Assembly: GCA_050011895.1 (NCBI GenBank)
Contig: JBEKIF010000008.1
Span: 1-64,000, forward strand
DNA length: 64,000 bases
Direction: 5' to 3'
DNA from: DATBGO01 sp050011895
GTDB taxonomy: Bacteria; Actinomycetota; Actinomycetes; Streptosporangiales; Streptosporangiaceae
Shown: piece after piece, positions 26,783-35,824 of the stretch
Position numbering within the stretch: the stretch's first letter is position 1
Layout: each line of letters starts with the position of its first letter
Made by a program: the position numbers and the translations under genes
Notes under the pieces: generated by a model
The model's input: the letters and a program-made list of their open reading frames with translations, nothing else
What the model was told of the DNA's origin: nothing
The model's database searches: none

Positions 26783-27370
26783 ATGACGACGAGTGAACCC
26801 AGCGGCATGGCCGCGCGTCCAATGCACGTGACCGAAACCCTAGTGGCGGAGACGGCACTGGGCTCGGTACCGGCCGACTGGGATGCCGACCGGGCAGTGA
26901 CCGCGCTTTACAGCACGCATTACCGCTCCCTGGTGCGCCTAGCGGCACTGCTGGTGCGCGATGTCGCAACAGCGGAGGAAGTAGTGCAGGATTCGTTCGT
27001 CGCCATGCATGGTGGCTGGCGCCGACTTAGGGACAGCGAAAAAGCGCTGTCCTATCTGCGCCAATCGGTGGTGAACAGGTCACGTTCCGTGCTCAGGCAT
27101 CGTGTCGTCGTTGACCGGAACGCGCCCAAACCTCCGCCCGATATGCCTAGTGCCGAGCATGGGGCAATTGTCCAGCTGGAACGCTCAGCAGTCGTCGCCG
27201 CGCTGCGCACCCTGCCGCCGCGCCAGCGTGAGGCGCTCGTGCTGCGGTACTACGGTGACCTGTCGGAGGCGCAGATCGCCGCCGCGATGGGGATCAGCAA
27301 GGGTGCCGTCAAGAGCCATACCGCCAGAGCCATGGCAGCGCTGCGCAGCGTGCTGGAGCGTGAGGCGTGA
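26783..27370 (+). CDS. ECF sigma factor, SigE-like family
   Basis: The 195-residue sigma-70 factor holds only regions 2 and 4. Region 2 is near residues 42-105 (FALYSTHYRSLVRLAALLV-type start, AEEVVQDSFVAMHGGW). Region 4 is near 135-190 (LRTLPPRQREALVLRYYGDL, then ISKGAVKSHTARAMAAL). This matches the actinobacterial SigE-like ECF group, which controls envelope or other stress genes. The ATG at 26783 has a GGGAAGA site. The next gene starts within its stop codon (GTGA), which suggests that the overlapping membrane protein regulates or depends on it. Confidence 0.9.
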   Translation: MTTSEPSGMAARPMHVTETLVAETALGSVPADWDADRAVTALYSTHYRSLVRLAALLVRDVATAEEVVQDSFVAMHGGWRRLRDSEKALSYLRQSVVNRSRSVLRHRVVVDRNAPKPPPDMPSAEHGAIVQLERSAVVAALRTLPPRQREALVLRYYGDLSEAQIAAAMGISKGAVKSHTARAMAALRSVLEREA

Positions 27371-28284
27371 TGCAGCGCGAGCGTGACTTCGACGACATCC
27401 TGCGCCGGGTCCTGCGCACAGCCACGGATTCCATCGAGCCCTCCGGCGATGGCCTGGAGCGCATTCGCGCCCGGCTTACTACGCCCCGTCCGCTGCCGGC
27501 TGCGTGGCTGATGGCCGGTTATAGCGACGTGGCGCTGCCCGCACTGGTCCGCCTGTGCTCGGCGGTGATCAGCCTGCGGGGGTGGCGCGGCCCCGGCGCG
27601 GCTAGCCGGTCTGCCCAGAGCAGCTTCGCGGCGCACTCCCGGCAGCCAGGCGGGTTCCGCGGGCCAGGCTGGTGGCTCCGCGGCCGGCTCGCACTAGGAA
27701 GCGGCTCGCACCGCTACGGATGGCTGCGTCCGGCCGCGGTGGCCGCAGCGATCGTCGTCGCGGTGGCAGGCGGTTACGCCCTCACCCAGCTGCAGCGGAC
27801 GATCTCCAGTACCGGGGCCGAAATCCTGCAGCTTGCCCCTGGCAAGACGCACCCGAGCGGTGGCTCAGCCGACAGCTCCGCGGCCAGCAGGGTGCCAGGA
27901 CCGTCTGGTACGCCGAGCGCCACGCCCGCGCCAAGCAGTGCGGCTCCGTCGCCATCGGCAACCTGTTCGCCGGGATCAACGCCACGCCTTGGCTCCCACC
28001 CCGCGGCCACGACGACACCTAGCTCATCGCCGACGCCCACCCCAACGCCGTCCCCGTCATCGTCGTCGTCGCCGTCGCAGACCCCGTCTGGCACGCCGAC
28101 GTCGACGCCCAGCTCGACGGGGGGCTCGACCGAGGACCCGGCGGCCACGTTGGCCGCCGCATCCGCCGAACTGGTGCGCCCCGCGGAGCACACAGCTCCG
28201 GCAGCGAGCCCGCGCTCGACCACGAAGTCAAGCCCGCCGATCGAGCCGTGCGGATCCGGGAATTCCACCGGGAGTCCGGGCTAG
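27367..28284 (+). CDS. single-span membrane protein with Ser/Pro/Thr-rich outer tail, probable partner of the ECF sigma factor
   Basis: The 305-residue protein has a cytoplasmic N-half (residues 1-120) including an acidic start RERDFDDILRRVLRTA and a membrane segment near 125-141 (AAVAAAIVVAVAGGYAL). A tail of about 130 residues is dominated by Ser, Pro and Thr (TPSSSPTPTPTPSPSSSS). The arrangement, overlapping an ECF sigma gene by 4 nt, is that of an anti-sigma factor or associated membrane sensor. No HxxxCxxC zinc anti-sigma motif is present, and I do not recognise the family. The tail may span the cell wall. GTG 27367 or ATG 27370 may be the start. Confidence 0.65.
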   Translation: MMQRERDFDDILRRVLRTATDSIEPSGDGLERIRARLTTPRPLPAAWLMAGYSDVALPALVRLCSAVISLRGWRGPGAASRSAQSSFAAHSRQPGGFRGPGWWLRGRLALGSGSHRYGWLRPAAVAAAIVVAVAGGYALTQLQRTISSTGAEILQLAPGKTHPSGGSADSSAASRVPGPSGTPSATPAPSSAAPSPSATCSPGSTPRLGSHPAATTTPSSSPTPTPTPSPSSSSSPSQTPSGTPTSTPSSTGGSTEDPAATLAAASAELVRPAEHTAPAASPRSTTKSSPPIEPCGSGNSTGSPG

Positions 28285-28372
28285 CAGGCCAGGGCGAACG
28301 GGCGGGCGGGCGGGGCCGCCGGGCCGCACGCGTCCCAGCGCGGGTAAGCGCGGGTACCTGAGCCAGCGGCCG

Positions 28373-29176
28373 CTAGTCCCAGCGCCCGCAGCCGGCCAGC
28401 AGGATGGCGGTGGCGACGGCACCCGCCGTTGAGGTCCGCAGAATCGTCGGCCCGGCGCGGGCGGTTACCGCGCCCGCATCGGCCAGCTCCGTCGATTCCG
28501 TCGCGCTCACGCCACCTTCCGGCCCGACGATCACGACAATGTCGCCCCGGGCAGGCAGCGGCAGCCGCTGCAGCGCCGTGGGGGCCTCCGGATCCAGGAT
28601 GATGGCCAGGCCCGCGGCGCGGGCCAGGCCGGCTACCTCGGGCAGCGCGGCCGGCCCGGTTACTTCGGGGAACCGGCGGCGACGCGACTGCTTGGCCGCT
28701 TCACGCGCGGCACGCCGCCAGCGCTCCAGCGCTCGCGCCGCGCGGTCAGCCCGCCACTGGGCCACGCAGCGCTCGGCTTGCCAGGGCACCACGACATCAG
28801 CCCCGACCTCGGTCATGAGCTCGACCGCCAGTTCGGCCCGATCACCTTTGGGTATGGCCTGCACGATCACGATCCTCGGCTCGGGCGGCGGCTCGTCATG
28901 CCTGGCCAGCACCCTGAGCTCGACGACGCCCGCCGTCACGGTGGTGACCACGCACTCGGCGACAGCCCCGGCGCCGTCCGACACATCCGCCCGCTCGCCA
29001 GCCGACAGCCGACGCACCGTCGCGGCGTGCCTGCCCTCCGGGCCGGCCAGCACGATCGACTCACGCTGCAGCTGTGCGCTGGCAGCGACGAAAACCGGCG
29101 GTCTCAGGGCTGCTCGTCCCTCCAGGCCAATAGCTGACACCCCGCTGCTGTCCCGGCAATAGAGCGCCATCCGCAC
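28373..29176 (-). CDS. rsmE: 16S rRNA (uracil1498-N3)-methyltransferase
   Basis: RsmE methylates U1498 of 16S rRNA with S-adenosylmethionine. The SPOUT fold is indicated by GDIVVIVGPEGGVSATE near residues 212-228 and by RAGPTILRTSTAGAVATAI at the C-terminus, the knot that binds SAM. The N-terminal PUA-like part includes GPEGRHAATVRRLSAGE. The true start is uncertain. Homology begins about residue 25 (LRPPVFVAA), where only CTG is available after GGAGGG. GTG at 29140 and ATG at 29170 are other in-frame choices. It lies between dnaJ2 and the sigma pair, as in other actinobacteria. Confidence 0.93.
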   Translation of the reverse strand: MRMALYCRDSSGVSAIGLEGRAALRPPVFVAASAQLQRESIVLAGPEGRHAATVRRLSAGERADVSDGAGAVAECVVTTVTAGVVELRVLARHDEPPPEPRIVIVQAIPKGDRAELAVELMTEVGADVVVPWQAERCVAQWRADRAARALERWRRAAREAAKQSRRRRFPEVTGPAALPEVAGLARAAGLAIILDPEAPTALQRLPLPARGDIVVIVGPEGGVSATESTELADAGAVTARAGPTILRTSTAGAVATAILLAGCGRWD

Positions 29177-29259
29177 CGATGCGCCATCGCATCCATTGGT
29201 AGCCTCTTGCCCGTAGCTGGGATCATGAAGACGGCGAGGTCGGTACCCGCGGCGCGCGG

Positions 29260-30399
29260 TCAGCGGCCGTTGAAAGCGTCACGCAGCCGGGAGAAGAACC
29301 CCTGCTGGCCCGGTGCGAACTTGCCAGGCGGCGACTCCTCACCGCGGAGCCTGGCCAGATCCCTGAGCAGGTTCTCCTGCTCGGGTTCCAGCCGGGTGGG
29401 TGTCTCCACGGTTACATGTATCAGCAGATCACCGCGGCCCGCCCCGTTCAGATGCGCCGACCCCTGGTTGTAGAGCGGGATGGCCTGACCGGACTGGGTC
29501 CCGGGCCTGATGTCCACGTCGGCCGGCCCATCCAGGGTCTCGACCTGCAGCGTCGTGCCAAGTGCCGCGGCCACCATCGGGATCGTCACCGTGCAATGCA
29601 GGTCATCACCCTGGCGCTCGAATATCGGATGCGGCCGCTGCACGATCTCGAGGAACAGGTCTCCGGCCGGGCCGCCGCCGGGCCCGGTCTCGCCTTCCCC
29701 GGCGAGCTGGATATGGGTACCGTCCTCGACCCCGGCCGGGATCCGCACCTTGATGGTGCGCCTGGTCCTGACCCTGCCGTCGGCGTCGCACTCCGGGCAT
29801 GGCCGCCGGATGACAGTACCGAATCCGCCGCATCCGGGGCACGGGCGGGACGCCATCACCTGGCCGAGGAACGAGCGGGTCACCTGGCTGACCTCGCCGC
29901 GCCCGCCACAGATGTCGCAGGTCTCCGGGTGAGTGCCCGGCGCGGTGCCCTCGCCCGAGCAGGTCGGGCAGACAACCGCCGTGTCGACTGCAAGCTCCCT
30001 GGTCGAGCCGAACGCGCACTCCGACAGGTCAAGCTCGACCCGGATCGTCGCGTTGCGACCACGACGTGCCCTGCTACGCGGCCCGCGAGTGCCCGCTCCC
30101 CCGCCGAAGAACGCGTCCATGATGTCGCTGAACGGGAACCCCGCCGCGAACCCGCCAGGACCTGCGCCGCCGGCCGGAGCGAACGGGTCGGCGCCCAGGT
30201 CATACATCTGCCGCTTGCCCGGATCGGAGAGCACCTCATAAGCCTGGGTGATCTCCTTGAACCGCTCCTGGGTCTGCGGATCCGGGTTGACATCCGGATG
30301 CAGCTCGCGAGCGAGCCGCCGGTAGGCCTTCTTTATCTCATCCGCGTCGGCGTCGTGCCGGACACCGAGCACGGCATAGTAATCGTTCGCCACCCGCAC
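29260..30399 (-). CDS. dnaJ: chaperone DnaJ (second copy type, HrcA-linked)
   Basis: This Hsp40 co-chaperone stimulates DnaK ATPase. The 379-residue protein has a J domain with the HPD motif (ELHPDVNPD near residues 32-40), a Gly/Phe-rich linker (about 76-105), and four CxxCxGxG-type zinc repeats near 143-210. Those repeats read CPTCSGEG, CDICGGRG, CPGCGGFG and the variant CPECDADG. A C-terminal substrate-binding part follows. The last zinc repeat departs from CxGxG. It starts two bases after the hrcA stop, so it is in the HrcA operon and probably heat-regulated through the CIRCE site. Confidence 0.95.
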   Translation of the reverse strand: MRVANDYYAVLGVRHDADADEIKKAYRRLARELHPDVNPDPQTQERFKEITQAYEVLSDPGKRQMYDLGADPFAPAGGAGPGGFAAGFPFSDIMDAFFGGGAGTRGPRSRARRGRNATIRVELDLSECAFGSTRELAVDTAVVCPTCSGEGTAPGTHPETCDICGGRGEVSQVTRSFLGQVMASRPCPGCGGFGTVIRRPCPECDADGRVRTRRTIKVRIPAGVEDGTHIQLAGEGETGPGGGPAGDLFLEIVQRPHPIFERQGDDLHCTVTIPMVAAALGTTLQVETLDGPADVDIRPGTQSGQAIPLYNQGSAHLNGAGRGDLLIHVTVETPTRLEPEQENLLRDLARLRGEESPPGKFAPGQQGFFSRLRDAFNGR

Positions 30400-30401
30400 C
30401 C

Positions 30402-31415
30402 CTACGACTCCGCCAGGATCTGGCCAACGTACCGTGCCACCGCGCGCACCGCTCCCATCGCTGTCGGATAGTCCATTCGTGTCGGTCCCAGCACTCCGAG
30501 CTTGGCCAGGGCCTGATCTCCGGCCCCATATCCGGCTGCCACCAGCGAGGTGCTCTGCAGGCCCTGCACGTCGTTCTCAGCGCCAATCCGGATGGTCAGC
30601 GAGGCCTGATCGCCTGACTCGCCCAGCAGCCGCATTAGCACCACCTGCTCTTCCAGCGCCTCAAGGACCTCGTGCAGCCCCTGGGCGAAGTCCGCCTGAG
30701 TGAGATTGGCGGCACCGCCTACCACGACCCGTTCCTCATGCCGCTCCGCCAGGCTCTCCAGGATCACCGAGAACACAGCGGCAGCGTTCGCGCGGTCATC
30801 GGGAGCGACCCGCTCGGGCAGCTCCGCGACGACCGACGCTACCTCGGTCAGCCTGCGCCCGTCGAGGCAGGCGTTGAGCACGGCCCGCAGCTGCAGGATC
30901 GACTCGTCGTCGACCTGCCCGGGCAGGTCCACCATCCGCTGGTGTACCCGGCCGGTGTCGGTGATCAGGACGAGCAGCAGCCGCCGGTCAGCGACCGGCA
31001 CAAGCTCGATGTGGCGCACTGCCGACCTGCTGAGCGATGGGTACTGGACCACCGCCACCTGACGGGTCAGCTGGGCCAGCAGCCGGACGGTCCGCATCAC
31101 CACGTCGTCCAGGTCGTAGGCGCGGGCCAGGAAGGTCTCAATAGCCCGGCGCTCGGCCGCCGAGAACGGCTTCACCTCCGACAGCCGGTCGACGAAGAGC
31201 CGGTAGCCCTTGTCTGTGGGCACCCGGCCCGCGCTGGTGTGCGGCTGGACGATGAAGCCCTGCTCCTCAAGCACGGCCATATCATTGCGGATCGTTGCCG
31301 GGGAAACATCCAGATTGTGCCGGTCTACCAGCGATTTCGAACCAACCGGCTCATTGGTAGACACGTAGTCCTCGACGATGGCACGCAGCACCGCGAGCTT
31401 CCTGTCGTCGAGCAC
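30402..31415 (-). CDS. hrcA: heat-inducible transcription repressor HrcA
   Basis: HrcA binds CIRCE operators and represses chaperone genes until heat stress. The 337-residue protein has an N-terminal winged helix (LDDRKLAVLRAIVEDYVSTN then VSPATIRNDMAVLEEQGFI) and the HrcA core, with a Gly-rich SLTIRIGAEND region near 265-275. The GTG at 31415 follows GGGAGG and gives a family-length protein; the frame is open upstream but unrelated. A CIRCE box sits 14 bp upstream of the start, so the gene is autoregulated. It is transcribed with dnaJ. Confidence 0.96.
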   Translation of the reverse strand: MLDDRKLAVLRAIVEDYVSTNEPVGSKSLVDRHNLDVSPATIRNDMAVLEEQGFIVQPHTSAGRVPTDKGYRLFVDRLSEVKPFSAAERRAIETFLARAYDLDDVVMRTVRLLAQLTRQVAVVQYPSLSRSAVRHIELVPVADRRLLLVLITDTGRVHQRMVDLPGQVDDESILQLRAVLNACLDGRRLTEVASVVAELPERVAPDDRANAAAVFSVILESLAERHEERVVVGGAANLTQADFAQGLHEVLEALEEQVVLMRLLGESGDQASLTIRIGAENDVQGLQSTSLVAAGYGAGDQALAKLGVLGPTRMDYPTAMGAVRAVARYVGQILAES

Positions 31416-31428
31416 GCATCCACCTCCC

Positions 31429-31453
31429 TGGCACTCCTGTCTCCCGAGTGCCA
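31429..31453. promoter_or_regulatory. CIRCE operator (HrcA binding site)
   Basis: TGGCACTC (31429-31436), nine bases, then GAGTGCCA (31446-31453) are perfect inverted repeats. This is the actinobacterial CIRCE pattern, related to TTAGCACTC-N9-GAGTGCTAA. It lies just upstream of hrcA, where it explains autorepression of the hrcA-dnaJ operon. Confidence 0.95.
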
Positions 31454-31538
31454 AGTCTATGGCCGGAAGGATACTCGACCCGCCCTGGCGTGCCGAAGGA
31501 GTTCCTCCCGGCGGCCGCACCGGCTAGCGTGGATCGAG

Positions 31539-32075
31539 ATGGGCACAGACAACGCAGGGACCGCATCTGCCGGCCACCAGGGAACCGCATGGCAGGACAA
31601 CGCGGGCCCCGCATGGCAGGACTGGCAGCCCGCAGGCCAGCAAGAATGGCAGCCCGCAGGCCAGCAAGACGCGCAGTCCGCAGACCGATCCGACGGCCGC
31701 CGATGGCGCGCTGATCCTGAACCCGCAGGCGACGAGCGCTGGGCCATGCTGAGCTACCTTGGCGTGCCCTTCCTGAGCTTCCTCATACCGCTGGCCATCC
31801 GGCTGACCAAGGGTCGCCGGTCCAGTTTCGTTCGTGACCAGGCCACCCAGGCGCTTAACCTCTCGGTCACCAGCCTCCTCTATGCCGTCTGCGCACTGCT
31901 CCTCGGCGGGATTCTGGCGGTGGACAGCCTCAGCGTCGCGCTGCTGATCGCGGTGCCGGTGGCTGCGGCTCTGTGGATAGCCATGCTCAGCTACGTGGTC
32001 CGTGCCGCCGCTGCGGCGAGCCGCGGCTGGTATTTCCAGATCCCGGCCTGGATCTGCGCGACCATCTGGCGGTAG
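31539..32075 (+). CDS. DUF4870-type membrane protein with Gln/Trp-rich repeats
   Basis: The 178-residue protein has a hydrophilic N-terminus (residues 1-65) containing WQPAGQQ twice and WQD twice. Hydrophobic helices follow that resemble DUF4870 proteins: LSYLGVPFLSFLIPLAIRL, the conserved FVRDQATQALNL, then LLYAVCALLLGGIL and VALLIAVPVAAALWIAMLS. The role of the family is unknown. The ATG at 31539 follows a weak GGATCGAG site and is divergent from hrcA. A 24-bp direct repeat (31623 and 31647) codes for the WQPAGQQ units. It converges on hemW. Confidence 0.75.
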   Translation: MGTDNAGTASAGHQGTAWQDNAGPAWQDWQPAGQQEWQPAGQQDAQSADRSDGRRWRADPEPAGDERWAMLSYLGVPFLSFLIPLAIRLTKGRRSSFVRDQATQALNLSVTSLLYAVCALLLGGILAVDSLSVALLIAVPVAAALWIAMLSYVVRAAAAASRGWYFQIPAWICATIWR

Positions 32076-32126
32076 CAGGCCGGTGACCACCCGCTCCGGC
32101 CGCGTTCAGCAGCCCGGGTTGTCGGC

Positions 32127-33347
32127 TCACTCCGTGATATCGCGGATCAGCGCGTCAGCGAGCAGCCTGCCCTTCGGGGTCAGCACGAGGCACCCGGCGG
32201 CATGCGGGGCGCGCTCGGCGAGCCCGTCCGTCACCGCGGCCGCCGCGGCGGCACGCCCGGCGGGTCCAAGCTCGTCCAGGGGGCAGCCCGACGCCAGCCT
32301 GGCGAGCAGCATGATCCGCTCGGTCCGGCGCTCGCCGACGGTCAGGATCTCGCGCGCCTGGCCCGGGCTGGTGCCCGCGGCGAGGCGCGCCGCGTAGGCG
32401 GCCGGATGCCTGACGTTCCACCAGCGGACCCCGCCGACGTGGCTATGCGCGCCCGGGCCGACGCCCCACCAGTCACCGCCGGTCCAGTAGAGCAGGTTGT
32501 GCCGGCATCTCGCGTTCGGGCCAGCCGCCCAGTTGGAGATCTCGTACCAGCTCAGGCCCGCCGCGGCCAGCAGGTCGTCGGCGGCTAGGTACCGGTCGGC
32601 CAGCACGTCGTCGTCCGGAGCGGCGAGCTCGCCCCTGCCGATCCGCCTGGCCATCCTGGTGCCCTCTTCGACGATGAGCGAATACGCGGAGATGTGATCA
32701 GGCCCGGCCGAAAGCGCGCTTTCCAGCGACCGGTACCAGTCCTTGTCGCTCTCCCCGGGAGTGCCGTAGATCAGGTCCAGGCTGACGTGCTCGAAGCCGG
32801 CCGCCCGCGCCCACCCGACGCACTTCTCCGGGCGTCCCGGCCGATGGGCGCGGTCCAGGGCGGCCAGCACATGCGGGACAGAGCTCTGCATGCCCAGCGA
32901 GAGCCGGGTGAAGCCGCTGGACCGCAGCTGCGCGAGGGACACCTCGTCAACCGTCTCCGGGTTGGCCTCCGTGGTTACCTCCGCGTCCGGCGCCAGGCCG
33001 AACTCCTCGTCCACCGCGCTCAGGATCGCGCCGAGCTGGGCAGACGGCAGCAGCGTCGGCGTGCCGCCGCCGAAGAAGACCGTGCTGACCTGCGCAGCGG
33101 CCGGCCCGAGTACGCGCCGGGCGAGCCGGATCTCCGCGATGGCCAGGCCCGCGTAGCTCTCTCTCGATGCGCCCGGGCCAAGCTCGGTGGCGGTGTAGGT
33201 ATTGAAGTCGCAGTAACCGCACCTGGTCACGCAGAACGGCACGTGCACGTAGATGCCGAACGGCCGGTCGCCGAGGGTGGCGGTCGCCAGGGGCGGCAGC
33301 GCGCCGTCGGCGGGCACGGGCTCGCCGCCGCGAAGCTGTCCAGCCAC
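32127..33347 (-). CDS. hemW: HemW-like radical SAM heme chaperone
   Basis: The 406-residue radical SAM protein has the cluster motif CVTRCGYCDF near residues 37-46 (CxxxCxxC), the FGGGTPTLLP SAM-binding segment, and the C-terminal HemN-type extension. Family members were called coproporphyrinogen dehydrogenases, but HemW is now seen as a heme-trafficking protein. The CxxxCxxC motif lacks the additional cysteine of true HemN. The start GTG at 33347 is three bases after the lepA stop. A GTG at 33317 is an alternative. The upstream open frame is antisense-free but belongs to lepA. Confidence 0.92.
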   Translation of the reverse strand: MAGQLRGGEPVPADGALPPLATATLGDRPFGIYVHVPFCVTRCGYCDFNTYTATELGPGASRESYAGLAIAEIRLARRVLGPAAAQVSTVFFGGGTPTLLPSAQLGAILSAVDEEFGLAPDAEVTTEANPETVDEVSLAQLRSSGFTRLSLGMQSSVPHVLAALDRAHRPGRPEKCVGWARAAGFEHVSLDLIYGTPGESDKDWYRSLESALSAGPDHISAYSLIVEEGTRMARRIGRGELAAPDDDVLADRYLAADDLLAAAGLSWYEISNWAAGPNARCRHNLLYWTGGDWWGVGPGAHSHVGGVRWWNVRHPAAYAARLAAGTSPGQAREILTVGERRTERIMLLARLASGCPLDELGPAGRAAAAAAVTDGLAERAPHAAGCLVLTPKGRLLADALIRDITE

Positions 33348-33349
33348 CG

Positions 33350-35206
33350 TCAGCCCGGCCCCCGCCTGCGGTCTGGTCCCTGCTCGGTGGAGAGGGCTGC
33401 GACAAAAGCCTCCTGGGGCACTTCCACGCGCCCGATGGTCTTCATCCGGCGCTTGCCCTCCTTCTGCTTCTCCAGCAGCTTGCGCTTGCGGGTGATATCG
33501 CCCCCGTAACATTTCGCGAGGACATCCTTGCGCATCGCGCGGATGTTCTCGCGGGCGATGATGCGCGAGCCGATCGCCGCCTGGATCGGCACCTCGAACT
33601 GCTGCCGGGGGATCAGTTCCTTGAGCCTGGCGGTCATGCCCACGCCGTACTCGCGGGATTTGCCCGAATGCACGATCTGGCTGAACGCGTCCACCGGCTG
33701 GCCCTGCAGCAGGATGTCGACCTTCACCAGGTCGGCTTCCTGCTCGCCGGCGCGCTCGTAGTCGAGCGACGCGTAGCCGCGGGTGCGGGACTTCAGCTGG
33801 TCGAAGAAGTCGAAGATGATCTCCCCGAGCGGCATCGTGTAGCGGATCTCCACCCGGTCCGCGGACAGGTACTCCATGCCGAGCAGTACCCCGCGCCTGC
33901 TCTGGCACAGCTCCATGATCGTGCCGATGTAATCGCTAGGGGCCAGCACCGTCGCGCGGACCACCGGCTCGAAGATGCTGGCGACCTTGCCATCGGGGAA
34001 TTCACTGGGATTTGTAACGATAAGCTCGGCGCCCGTCTCCATCACCACGCGGTAGACGACGTTGGGCGCGGTCGAGATCAGGGACAGGCCGAACTCCCGC
34101 TCCAGCCGCTCGCGGACGATCTCCATATGCAGCAGTCCGAGGAAGCCGCACCGGAAGCCGAAGCCGAGCGCCAGCGAGGTTTCCGGCTCGTAGATGAGGG
34201 CTGCATCGTTAAGGCTGAGCTTGTCCAGCGCGTCGCGCAGTTCCGGATAGTCGTCGCCGTCCATCGGGTACAGGCCGGAGAAGACCATCGGCCGCGGGTT
34301 GGCGTACCCGGCCAGCGGCTCGGCGGCCGGCCGGGCAGCGCTCGTCACGGTGTCGCCGACTCGCGCCTGGCGAACATCCTTCACCCCGGTGATCAAGTAT
34401 CCGACCTCGCCGGCCGCGAGGCCATCGGTCGGCACGGGTTCCGGGGATATCACCCCGACCTCCAGGGTCTCGTGCGCGGACTTGGTGGACATCATCAGGC
34501 TTTTCTCGCGCCGCGACAGCACGCCGTCGATGACCCGGACATACGTGACGACGCCGCGGTAGGTGTCATAAACCGAATCGAAGATCAGCGCCCTGGCCGG
34601 GGCGCCGAGGTCGCCGTGCGGGGCCGGGACCTGCTCGACGATCGCGTTCAGCAGGTCGGCGACGCCCTCGCCGGTCTTGGCGGACACCTGGAGCACGTCC
34701 GAGACCGGGCAGCCGATGATATTGGCGATCTCAGCCGCGTATTTCTCCGGCTGCGCGGCCGGCAGATCGATCTTGTTCAGGACTGGGATCAGGTGCAGGT
34801 CGGCCTCGATCGCGAGGTACAGATTGGCGAGGGTCTGCGCCTCGATGCCCTGCGCGGCGTCGACCAGCAGGACTGCGCCCTCACAGGCCGCCAGCGATCT
34901 GGACACCTCATAGGAGAAATCGACGTGGCCCGGCGTATCGATCAGGTTCAGCACATACTGGTTGCCGTCCGCCGCCGTCCAGGGCAGCCGGACGGCCTGG
35001 CTCTTGATCGTGATGCCGCGCTCGCGCTCGATGTCCATCCGGTCCAGGTACTGGGCCCGCATCTGGCGGTCGGTCACCACGCCGGTGAACTGGAGCATCC
35101 GGTCCGCGAGCGTGGACTTGCCGTGATCGATGTGCGCGATGATGCAGAAGTTCCGGATCACCGCCTGATCGGTCCGGGTCGGCTCGGGCAATGGTGGCAC
35201 AGGCAT
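33350..35206 (-). CDS. lepA: elongation factor 4 (LepA)
   Basis: EF4 is a ribosome-bound GTPase affecting translocation and initiation. The 618-residue protein shows G1 AHIDHGKST near residues 24-32, DTPGHVDF near 93-100, and NKIDLP near 147-152. An EF-G-like domain V and the LepA C-terminal domain (RARKxxLxxQKEGKRRMK-type tail, EKQKEGKRRMKTIG) follow. The ATG at 35206 is where conserved sequence starts; upstream in-frame sequence is not conserved. The gap to the divergent rpsT is 266 bp, with no recognised gene. Confidence 0.97.
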   Translation of the reverse strand: MPVPPLPEPTRTDQAVIRNFCIIAHIDHGKSTLADRMLQFTGVVTDRQMRAQYLDRMDIERERGITIKSQAVRLPWTAADGNQYVLNLIDTPGHVDFSYEVSRSLAACEGAVLLVDAAQGIEAQTLANLYLAIEADLHLIPVLNKIDLPAAQPEKYAAEIANIIGCPVSDVLQVSAKTGEGVADLLNAIVEQVPAPHGDLGAPARALIFDSVYDTYRGVVTYVRVIDGVLSRREKSLMMSTKSAHETLEVGVISPEPVPTDGLAAGEVGYLITGVKDVRQARVGDTVTSAARPAAEPLAGYANPRPMVFSGLYPMDGDDYPELRDALDKLSLNDAALIYEPETSLALGFGFRCGFLGLLHMEIVRERLEREFGLSLISTAPNVVYRVVMETGAELIVTNPSEFPDGKVASIFEPVVRATVLAPSDYIGTIMELCQSRRGVLLGMEYLSADRVEIRYTMPLGEIIFDFFDQLKSRTRGYASLDYERAGEQEADLVKVDILLQGQPVDAFSQIVHSGKSREYGVGMTARLKELIPRQQFEVPIQAAIGSRIIARENIRAMRKDVLAKCYGGDITRKRKLLEKQKEGKRRMKTIGRVEVPQEAFVAALSTEQGPDRRRGPG

Positions 35207-35472
35207 CCGCCAGGTTGAGAGTAAGTAAGGTCGGCTTCGCGATCGCCGTCTATGGTCGCATGCCCGGGCCAGTGCCCAGGCCAGCCGGGCTTGGGTGGCC
35301 GCGGCCGGGGCCCCGCCGGAGCCGCGCGCCGGTCCGCGTTTGAGCAGATGCGGCTGACTCGGATAGGCTGCATGTTCGCGCGCCAACACGCGGGCACCGG
35401 GTCGGCACAACCCAGCCCGCCCGTGTGCGGCAGCAACCTAACCCTGACGAGCAATTCTAGCGAGGCTCTCGC

Positions 35473-35742
35473 GTGGCAAACATTAAGTCCCAGATCAAGC
35501 GCAACAAGCAGAACGAGAAGGCGCGCCAGCGCAACAAGTCGGTGAAGTCAGCCCTGAAGACCTCGGTCCGCCAGTTCCGCGAGGCGGCTGACGCGGGCCA
35601 GGTTGATGAGGCGACGAGCGCGATGCGCGCGGCCTTTGTCAAGCTCGACAAGGCCGCCAGCAAGGGCGTGATCCACAAGAATCAGGCCGCTAACCGCAAG
35701 TCCGCGATCGCGAAGCGCGCCGAGCAGCTGACGCACAGCTGA
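35473..35742 (+). CDS. rpsT: 30S ribosomal protein S20
   Basis: S20 binds 16S rRNA early in 30S assembly. The 89-residue protein begins MANIKSQIKRNKQNEKARQR and ends with the conserved IHKNQAANRKSAIAKR segment; it is basic throughout. The GTG at 35473 follows GAGG. It is divergent from lepA and convergent with holA, the common holA-rpsT-lepA arrangement of actinobacteria. Confidence 0.98.
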   Translation: MANIKSQIKRNKQNEKARQRNKSVKSALKTSVRQFREAADAGQVDEATSAMRAAFVKLDKAASKGVIHKNQAANRKSAIAKRAEQLTHS

Positions 35743-35752
35743 GCCCCGAGCC

Positions 35753-35765
35753 GGGCCAGCGGCCC
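35753..35765 (+). terminator. short GC hairpin after rpsT
   Basis: GGGCC-AGC-GGCCC starts 10 bp after the rpsT stop. The stem is only 5 bp with a 3-nt loop and no T-run, so this is a weak terminator candidate. Confidence 0.3.
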
Positions 35766-35824
35766 CTCGCGGCCAGGCTTGCGTCACGGGCCGGGCGCAC
35801 GTCACGGCCAGCCGCACGTCACGG

